From Clostridiaceae bacterium (lineage in GTDB: Bacteria > Bacillota_A > Clostridia > Acetivibrionales > Acetivibrionaceae), in assembly GCA_012513545.1 (NCBI GenBank), contig JAAZCB010000484.1, positions 1 to 5,688 of the forward strand: DNA of 5,688 bases. The letters are read 5' to 3'. Made by a program: the position numbers and the translations under genes. Each line of letters starts with the position of its first letter. Within the stretch, counting starts at the first letter, position 1. Shown piece by piece: positions 1-4,193 of this stretch. Under the pieces are notes generated by a model that saw only the letters and a list, made by a program, of their open reading frames with translations, ran no database searches and was not told where the DNA came from.

Positions 1-72
1 GACGTTTCTAGAGTCGTACCCCAAAAAACGCCCCCTTAGAGCCACACGGAAGATATGGCCTTTAATTATGCA
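1..72. other. Intergenic edge with G/C-rich tracts, no gene seen
   Basis: This stretch lies downstream of the last minus-strand ORF. It holds runs such as CCCC at about 19-22 and CCCCC at about 31-35, richer in G/C than the AT-rich gaps elsewhere in the window. The only inverted repeat I see is a 4-bp GCCA/TGGC pair around 41-59, too short to call a terminator. I could not assign it to a known element; the end of an insertion sequence or the edge of a rearrangement are possibilities, not conclusions. Confidence 0.3.
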
Positions 73-369
73 TTACCTCTTTTTACACTCAAAAATCACC
101 ATTTTCTCTTCTTCAGGTAAAGTAGAACTATCTCCATCCATTCTAACCTTTTTGACTTGACTAAAACCAATTTCTTTCAATAGTTCAGCAAATACTTCTT
201 CGGTGTATAATTTGATTGGAAAATCCATATACTCTTCTTCGATGACTTTATCATTATTAACAAGCTGGTATTTCAGCTTATAATCCATTAGATTATTACT
301 ACTCACATACTTAACCTTCCAATACTCTATTAATACGTCCTCACCAACTTCTTTCCGCTTTGTTTCCAT
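73..369 (-). CDS. C-terminal fragment of a class I SAM-dependent methyltransferase (probable gene remnant)
   Basis: The ORF encodes 98 residues. The pattern of hydrophilic strands around YKLKYQLV (about 30-37), then PIKLYTEEVFAELLKEIGFS (about 52-71) and a final short strand VIFECKK, matches the C-terminal end of class I (Rossmann-fold) methyltransferases, where an 'R/K-LYT-EEL-LL-GF' helix precedes the last strands. The glycine-rich SAM-binding motif I and the rest of the Rossmann fold are absent. An in-frame TAA lies three codons before the ATG, and no good ribosome binding site precedes it: GGATGG is about 20 bases away, with only a weak GAG nearby. It lies 63 bases downstream of trmD on the same strand, so it may be transcribed from the operon. 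I see a truncated methyltransferase; whether it is a decayed pseudogene or a short expressed protein cannot be told here. The family call is by pattern only, and substrate is unknown. Confidence 0.5.
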   Translation of the reverse strand: METKRKEVGEDVLIEYWKVKYVSSNNLMDYKLKYQLVNNDKVIEEEYMDFPIKLYTEEVFAELLKEIGFSQVKKVRMDGDSSTLPEEEKMVIFECKKR

Positions 370-432
370 AAACTCAATTTAAATCACAACCATCCTTACA
401 TCGAATCCACTTGCTATTTAAAATACTGGTTG

Positions 433-1146
433 TCAGTCTGAATTTCCGGTGTCATTATTCTTTAGCTTCTCGTACAAATCGGGTCTCTTTTCCCTCGTCC
501 TTCTTATAGACTCTTGTTTTCTCCATTTTGTAATATTGGCATGATGTCCCGAGATTAAAATGTCGGGAACCTTTCTCCCGTTAAACTCGTAAGGCCTTGT
601 ATATTGCGGATACTCCAGCATGCCCTGATAATGCGATTCCTGTGAATACGAATCTTCTCCCGAAAGAACACCCGGAACCATCCTGCTGACAGAGTCTATC
701 AGAACCATGGCAGGCAGTTCACCGCCTGTTAAAACATAGTCTCCTATGGATAACTCCTCATCAACTATTTCTTCAATTATTCTTTCGTCAACACCTTCAT
801 AATGCCCGCACAAAAGGATCAAATGCTCGCTTTCCGAAAGTTCTCTGACAATATTCTGATCCAATAGCCTTCCCTGCGGGCTTAAATATATTACCCTGGG
901 CTTATATGATAGCTTTGCCGTAATTGAAAGGTATGCATCATAAATAGGCTGTGCCGTCATAACCATTCCTGCACCGCCTCCGTATGGATAATCATCCACC
1001 TTTCTATGCTTGTTTTTTGAAAAGTCCCGGATATTTATCGCATAAATCTCTATAATACCGTTCTTTCTTGCCCTCCCTATTATACTCTCACCTAAAACAG
1101 CCTCAAATATATCCGGAAAAAGCGTCAAAACATCAAACCTCATCAT
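433..1146 (-). CDS. trmD: tRNA (guanine-N1-)-methyltransferase TrmD
   Basis: TrmD uses S-adenosylmethionine to make m1G at position 37 of tRNAs that have G36-G37, which prevents +1 frameshifting; it is cytosolic and works as a homodimer. The protein is 237 residues, normal for the family. It opens with MRFDVLTLFPDIF, and the SPOUT trefoil-knot motifs are all visible: YLSPQGR (about 87-93), LCGHYEGVDER (about 112-122) and SIGDYVLTGGE (about 133-143), followed by YPQYTRP and the C-terminal SIRRTREKRPDL helix. The segment that carries the catalytic Asp in E. coli (Asp169, in ...EDSF...) reads QESH here, so a Glu occupies the Asp position. The ATG at 1146 is preferred because AGGGA at 1154-1158 lies 7 bases upstream; ATG 1143 is also possible, and a TTG at 1149 is too close to that site. 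The start lies inside the end of rimM (14-base overlap), which suggests translational coupling. No terminator is evident after the stop. Confidence 0.97.
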   Translation of the reverse strand: MMRFDVLTLFPDIFEAVLGESIIGRARKNGIIEIYAINIRDFSKNKHRKVDDYPYGGGAGMVMTAQPIYDAYLSITAKLSYKPRVIYLSPQGRLLDQNIVRELSESEHLILLCGHYEGVDERIIEEIVDEELSIGDYVLTGGELPAMVLIDSVSRMVPGVLSGEDSYSQESHYQGMLEYPQYTRPYEFNGRKVPDILISGHHANITKWRKQESIRRTREKRPDLYEKLKNNDTGNSD

Positions 1147-1657
1147 CAATCAATCCCTGTGGTAAAGTTACCGTTATTCTATTATTGTCAAGGGATATTT
1201 CATTAACAACCGACTTTAGGGCAGGTATAAGAATTTCCCTCTTATTCTCGTCACGTACAACATAAACATCATTACTTCCGGTCTGGAGGATTTCCTTAAG
1301 GTTTCCTAGCATTTTACCCGATTCATCATATACTGCAAAGCCGATAAGGTCGCTTATAAAATAAGTATCCTGTGGAAGCTTTACAGCATCCTTTCTATCA
1401 ATAATCAAATACTGTTCCTTAAGCCTCTGTGCCGAATCCATATCATCTATACCTTCAATTTTCATTATTACAAAGGTTTTGTGGTATTTTACCCACTGTA
1501 TGTCATATTTTCTCATATTATCCGAAATATCAGGTGATATATAAACCTGTTTCAGTTTTTCAAACCTGCTTGGGTCATCGGTAAGAGGCATTATTTTAAC
1601 CTCACCTTTCACGCCGTGTGTATTAATAATTTTTCCTACCTCGAAATAATTAATCAT
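1133..1657 (-). CDS. rimM: Ribosome maturation factor RimM
   Basis: RimM binds ribosomal protein S19 in the 30S subunit and helps the 3' head domain of 16S rRNA mature; it is a free cytosolic assembly factor. The 174-residue length is typical. The N-terminal RimM beta-barrel (about 1-90) starts with the signature FEVGKIINTHGVKGEVKI and continues with PLTDDPSRF. The C-terminal PRC-barrel (about 95-170) shows YFISDLIGFAVYD and the strongly conserved NDVYVVRDENKREILIPAL segment (about 129-147). The ATG at 1657 has an AGG six bases upstream within a G-rich stretch. Its end overlaps the start of trmD, the usual partner in Firmicute and proteobacterial operons. It is separated from khpA by 93 bases that hold a strong hairpin, so its transcript level may be lower than that of the upstream genes. 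A weak promoter of its own cannot be excluded but none is convincing. Confidence 0.97.
   Translation of the reverse strand: MINYFEVGKIINTHGVKGEVKIMPLTDDPSRFEKLKQVYISPDISDNMRKYDIQWVKYHKTFVIMKIEGIDDMDSAQRLKEQYLIIDRKDAVKLPQDTYFISDLIGFAVYDESGKMLGNLKEILQTGSNDVYVVRDENKREILIPALKSVVNEISLDNNRITVTLPQGLIDDEV
1154..1158 (-). promoter_or_regulatory. Ribosome binding site of trmD, inside rimM
   Basis: The minus strand reads AGGGA 7 bases before ATG 1146 and 10 before ATG 1143. It lies within the last codons of rimM, so trmD translation probably depends partly on ribosomes finishing rimM. The spacing argues against the in-frame TTG at 1149 as the start. Confidence 0.6.
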
Positions 1658-1712
1658 TTAAAACCTGCCACCACCATCTATACTTATTATTATCCATTAC
1701 TTGAAACAATCG

Positions 1713-1748
1713 AAAAATATGGACAAGAGTAATACTCCTGCCCATATT
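1713..1748 (-). terminator. Hairpin plus U-run after khpA: probable partial terminator or attenuator
   Basis: Two 16-base arms (1733-1748 and 1716-1731) separated by a single base can pair along their whole length in the minus-strand RNA, realistically as a 14-bp stem with a 5-base loop. Fourteen pairs are Watson-Crick and two are G-U. In plus-strand RNA those two become A-C mismatches, so the structure favours minus-strand transcripts. A run of five U follows directly (1713-1717). It starts two bases after the khpA stop. Since rimM and trmD lie downstream on the same strand with no clear promoter, partial read-through or RNA processing is more likely than full termination. Confidence 0.7.
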
Positions 1749-1750
1749 AA

Positions 1751-1981
1751 TTATTGCAGTATCTCAACAGATACCCTTTTATTTTCCTTTACTGCAGCTG
1801 CTTTCACTACAGTCCTTATTGCTTTTGCTATTCTGCCCTGCTTACCTATTACTTTACCCATATCATCCTTTGACACCTTCAACTCAAGTATCATGGACTT
1901 TTCACCTTCAACTTCATTGACGTGAACATCATCCGGGTAATCTACCAAGGCTTTGGCAATTGTTTCGAGAAGCTCTTTCAT
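1751..1981 (-). CDS. khpA: KH-domain RNA-binding protein KhpA (YlqC family)
   Basis: KhpA is a small single-KH-domain protein of the UPF0109/YlqC family. In Gram-positive bacteria it binds RNA, often with KhpB (EloR/Jag), and affects cell elongation and division; here the biochemical role is inferred from the family. The 76 residues match the usual length. The type II KH core is visible: ILELKVSKDDMGKVIGKQGR (about 31-50) with the GxxG loop as GKQG (46-49), then the helix IAKAIRTVVKAAA and the final strand RVSVEIL. The ATG at 1981 is chosen over an in-frame TTG at 1987 because GGGAGGT at 1989-1995 lies 7 bases upstream of the ATG and only one base from the TTG. Its place between rpsP and rimM is the standard Firmicute arrangement; ylqD, found next to it in Bacillus, is missing. 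Confidence 0.95.
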   Translation of the reverse strand: MKELLETIAKALVDYPDDVHVNEVEGEKSMILELKVSKDDMGKVIGKQGRIAKAIRTVVKAAAVKENKRVSVEILQ

Positions 1982-1988
1982 AATCAAT

Positions 1989-1995
1989 ACCTCCC
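1989..1995 (-). promoter_or_regulatory. Ribosome binding site of khpA
   Basis: The minus strand reads GGGAGGT, a strong match to the 16S rRNA 3' end, 7 bases before ATG 1981. It fixes the start and excludes the longer TTG form. Confidence 0.85.
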
Positions 1996-2037
1996 GGATT
2001 TAACCTGCAATTTTAGTTATAATAATTTCAAACAGAA

Positions 2038-2283
2038 CTATTTAACTACCCCTGCCTTCTTTAATAGGGATCTTACAGTATCTGTAGGTTGTGCTCCATT
2101 CTTAAGCCACTTCTCAGCCTTTTCTGAATCAATATTAAATGAGCTGGGATCAGTTAACGGATTATATGTTCCTATTTCTTCAATAAATCTTCCATCACGA
2201 GGATATCTTGAATCAGCAACAACCACCCTGTAAAACGGACTTTTTTTAGCACCCATTCTTTTCAGTCTTATTTTTACTGCCAT
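2038..2283 (-). CDS. rpsP: 30S ribosomal protein S16
   Basis: S16 is a small-subunit protein that binds 16S rRNA early and is needed for 30S assembly. The 81-residue length is typical. The start [19 protein letters not shown] is the family signature, followed by [18 protein letters not shown] (about 21-38), YNP (40-42) and the basic C-terminal helix ending in LLKKAGVV. The ATG at 2283 is supported by an excellent AGGAGGTG six bases upstream. A possible longer form from GTG 2292 is rejected because that GTG is part of the ribosome binding site itself. It follows ffh by 39 bases that contain no clear promoter, so it is probably co-transcribed with ylxM-ffh, linking ribosome assembly to the SRP gene as in other Firmicutes. 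Confidence 0.98.
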   Translation of the reverse strand: MAVKIRLKRMGAKKSPFYRVVVADSRYPRDGRFIEEIGTYNPLTDPSSFNIDSEKAEKWLKNGAQPTDTVRSLLKKAGVVK

Positions 2284-2289
2284 TATTAT

Positions 2290-2297
2290 CACCTCCT
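2290..2297 (-). promoter_or_regulatory. Ribosome binding site of rpsP
   Basis: The minus strand reads AGGAGGTG with 6 bases to ATG 2283. It is the strongest ribosome binding site in the window, in keeping with a ribosomal protein gene. It contains the GTG that would otherwise give a three-residue longer protein. Confidence 0.9.
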
Positions 2298-2322
2298 GCT
2301 ACAATTTTTTACAGTTTTTTTA

Positions 2323-3663
2323 TTAAAACGGCATGCGGAATTTTTTTAACCCCTTTTTACCGTGTTTACCCATATCAGACATCATTTTGAACATCTTTTT
2401 CATTTCTTCAAAATCTTTAAGAAGCTTGTTGACCTCCTGTACTGTCGTACCGCTTCCTGCTGCAATCCTCTTTCTCCTGCTGCCGTTTATTATACCGGGT
2501 TCAACCCTTTCCTGTTTTGTCATCGATTTTATAATAGCTTCAACGTGTGACATCTTCTTTTCATCTATTTCAGCACCCTTTAATGCGTTTGCATTCAATC
2601 CGGGAATCATTCCTAGAACCTGGTTTAATGGGCCCATCTTCTTTAATTGCTGCATCTGTTCAAGAAAATCGTTTAAAGTAAACTGCTGAGTTCTCATTTT
2701 CTTTTCAAGCTCAAGAGCCTTTTTCTCGTCAAAAGCCTCCTGTGCTTTTTCAATAGGACTTAAAACATCTCCCATACCGAGTATTCTTGAAGCCATTCTG
2801 TCAGGAAAGAAGGGCTCTATGTCACTTAATTTTTCACCCATACCAATAAATTTTATTGGTTTTCCGGTGACGGCCTTAACTGAAAGAGCTGCTCCACCTC
2901 TGGTATCCCCATCAAGCTTTGTGAGAACAATTCCATCAATGCCGAGTTTTTCGTTAAAACTTTCAGCAACATTTACAGCATCCTGCCCAGTCATTGAGTC
3001 AACAACAAGCAATATTTCATGCGGTCTGACTGCGGATTTTATATTCTGAAGCTCCTCCATCAATTCCTCATTAATATGAAGACGCCCAGCAGTATCTATA
3101 ATTACCAGATCATACTGCTTTGCTTTTGCATGTTCAACGGCTGCTTTTGCAATATCAACAGGATTAGTCTTGTCTCCCATTGAAAAGACATCTATTCCAA
3201 GCTGTCCTCCGACAACCTGAAGCTGCTTGATTGCAGCAGGCCTGTATACGTCACATGCAACCAACAGCGGAGTTTTGCCCTGTTTTCTTAAAAGGCTCGA
3301 AAGCTTTCCCGTTGTCGTTGTCTTACCTGATCCTTGAAGCCCAACCATCATATATACTGTTGGAGGCTTTGGTGAAAAGGTTACCTTGCTGCTGCCCGAT
3401 CCCATGAGGTTGATAAGTTCCTCGTGAACAATTTTTATTATCTGCTGTCCCGGTGTCAGGCTGTCTAAAACATCCTGGCCTACAGCCCTTTCCGAAACCT
3501 TGGCGACAAAGTCCTTTACAACCTTAAAGTTAACATCTGCTTCTAAAAGAGCAAGCTTTATTTCACGCATCATATCCTTAACATCTTTTTCAGATACTCT
3601 GCCTGTTCCCTTAATCTTTTTCAATGCTTCCTGCAGCTTGTTAGACAATCCCTCAAATAACAT
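2323..3663 (-). CDS. ffh: Signal recognition particle GTPase Ffh
   Basis: Ffh (SRP54) binds signal sequences on nascent chains and, with 4.5S/6S scRNA and the receptor FtsY, brings ribosomes to the SecYEG translocon. The 446 residues give a complete protein. The N domain (about 1-95) precedes the G domain: P-loop GLQGSGKT (108-115), the SRP insertion box with DVYRPAA (138-144), G3 DTAGR (190-194), G4 TKLDGDTRGG (248-257) and GMGEK (274-278). The methionine-rich M domain (about 300-446) carries the RNA-binding motif SRRKRIAAGSG (395-405) and clusters of Met (MKKMFKMM, MSDM). The ATG at 3663 has GAGGTG 8 bases upstream; this site overlaps the ylxM stop codon (TGA within TGAGGTG), so the two genes are probably translationally coupled. 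ftsY is not in the window. Confidence 0.98.
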   Translation of the reverse strand: MLFEGLSNKLQEALKKIKGTGRVSEKDVKDMMREIKLALLEADVNFKVVKDFVAKVSERAVGQDVLDSLTPGQQIIKIVHEELINLMGSGSSKVTFSPKPPTVYMMVGLQGSGKTTTTGKLSSLLRKQGKTPLLVACDVYRPAAIKQLQVVGGQLGIDVFSMGDKTNPVDIAKAAVEHAKAKQYDLVIIDTAGRLHINEELMEELQNIKSAVRPHEILLVVDSMTGQDAVNVAESFNEKLGIDGIVLTKLDGDTRGGAALSVKAVTGKPIKFIGMGEKLSDIEPFFPDRMASRILGMGDVLSPIEKAQEAFDEKKALELEKKMRTQQFTLNDFLEQMQQLKKMGPLNQVLGMIPGLNANALKGAEIDEKKMSHVEAIIKSMTKQERVEPGIINGSRRKRIAAGSGTTVQEVNKLLKDFEEMKKMFKMMSDMGKHGKKGLKKFRMPF

Positions 3664-3675
3664 ACCGGTAACACC

Positions 3676-4029
3676 TCAACTTTCAATTATCTCAATTATT
3701 CCCTTTTCGACTTCTTTCAGATTGTCTATATCTTTATCACAAAGGGAGCTTGTGTCAATATCCCTTAAGTTATTAAGAATTCTGCCCGCCTTGTTCTTTT
3801 GCTGTGTAAATTTCTCAACAAGCCCGAGCTTTTCTTCCATATGAACCAATAATGCCTTTCCTCTTTTTATATTATCATAAACACCCTGCCTGCTTATACT
3901 CAGCTGCTCTGCAATTTCAGCAAGTGAATAGTCATTGTTGTAATGCATATCCAGTATTTCATACTGTCTTTGTGTAAGCAGCAGTCCATAAAAATCCATC
4001 AGCAGTGCGATCTCATAAACCTTATCCAT
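3676..4029 (-). CDS. ylxM: YlxM family helix-turn-helix protein, SRP-associated
   Basis: YlxM (UPF0122, p13-like) proteins are encoded next to ffh in Firmicutes and mollicutes. Work in streptococci and mycoplasmas links them to SRP function, with reported contact with Ffh or its RNA; the exact role remains unsettled. The 117-residue protein fits the family. It starts MDKVYEIALLMDFYGLLLT and then shows a sigma-70 region 4-like helix-turn-helix, with Tyr34 to Arg56 covering SLAEIAEQLSISRQGVYDNI. The C-terminal half is charged and probably helical. ATG 4029 is chosen because AGGTGA at 4035-4040 lies five bases upstream; the in-frame GTG 4038 is inside that site. It is the first gene of the operon, its stop lies 12 bases before the ffh ATG, and a promoter with an inverted repeat sits directly upstream. 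Since it has a DNA-binding-type fold, self-regulation at that repeat is conceivable but is only speculation. Confidence 0.95.
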   Translation of the reverse strand: MDKVYEIALLMDFYGLLLTQRQYEILDMHYNNDYSLAEIAEQLSISRQGVYDNIKRGKALLVHMEEKLGLVEKFTQQKNKAGRILNNLRDIDTSSLCDKDIDNLKEVEKGIIEIIES

Positions 4030-4034
4030 TAATT

Positions 4035-4040
4035 TCACCT
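4035..4040 (-). promoter_or_regulatory. Ribosome binding site of ylxM
   Basis: The minus strand reads AGGTGA, five bases before ATG 4029. It contains the GTG that could be misread as a longer start. Its first A is also the last base of the inverted repeat just upstream, so structure or protein bound there could affect ribosome access. Confidence 0.75.
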
Positions 4041-4061
4041 GTAAAGTAAAAATACTTTACA
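4040..4061. repeat. Perfect 9-bp inverted repeat at the operon start: operator or 5' hairpin
   Basis: The arms TGTAAAGTA and TACTTTACA (as read on either strand) are exact reverse complements separated by four A/T bases. The repeat lies 4 bases downstream of the -10 box, so it covers the expected transcription start, and it abuts the ylxM ribosome binding site. As DNA this is a classical repressor operator position; as RNA it would be a short hairpin at the very 5' end. It matches no operator consensus that I recognise with confidence. Confidence 0.7.
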
Positions 4062-4065
4062 CCCA

Positions 4066-4094
4066 ATTTTAAGATATAATTCAATTTAAGTCAA
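4066..4094 (-). promoter_or_regulatory. Sigma-A-type promoter of the ylxM-ffh-rpsP-khpA operon
   Basis: On the minus strand TTGACT (4089-4094) and TAAAAT (4066-4071) are separated by exactly 17 bases, a near-consensus vegetative promoter with five of six matches in each box. The predicted start is about 4057-4060, giving a leader of about 30 bases before ylxM. It lies between the terminator of the upstream gene and ylxM, the expected location. Confidence 0.8.
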
Positions 4095-4137
4095 GTATAT
4101 TTTTTCATAATAACAAAAAAATATAGCCCTTAATATC

Positions 4138-4173
4138 AAAAAAGCAGCTTCAAAAAAATGAAGCAGCTTTTTT
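4138..4173 (-). terminator. Intrinsic terminator of the actin-like gene
   Basis: Two 14-base arms (4138-4151 and 4160-4173) pair except for one central mismatch, around an 8-base A/T loop. The stem core is GAAGC/GCTTC plus GC pairs and ends in six T on the minus strand. It follows the stop codon of the actin-like gene by about 20 bases. Because the outer stem is A on one side and T on the other, it could also stop transcription coming from the opposite direction. It separates the upstream gene from the ylxM promoter. Confidence 0.85.
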
Positions 4174-4193
4174 ATCCAATAATCAAAATTAAT

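Noticed and set aside
386..433. 7-bp inverted repeat ACAACCA / TGGTTGT flanking the gap after trmD
   Set aside because: The arms are short and 34 bases apart, with no U-run after them, so it is neither a convincing terminator nor an operator.
1658..1712. Possible promoter for rimM (TTGTTT with a TA-rich -10 candidate) after the khpA hairpin
   Set aside because: No pair of boxes with acceptable match and 16-18 base spacing stands out; the AT-rich background makes such weak matches common.
2333..2689. Long plus-strand open frame opposite ffh, and similar ones opposite trmD and the actin-like gene
   Set aside because: They mirror real genes on the other strand, lack ribosome binding sites and recognisable protein features.
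2842..2860. Perfect inverted repeat ACCAATAAA / TTTATTGGT with one central base inside ffh
   Set aside because: It falls on codons for the conserved PIKFIG stretch of the Ffh G domain, so codon and protein constraints explain it; there is no promoter or gene boundary nearby.
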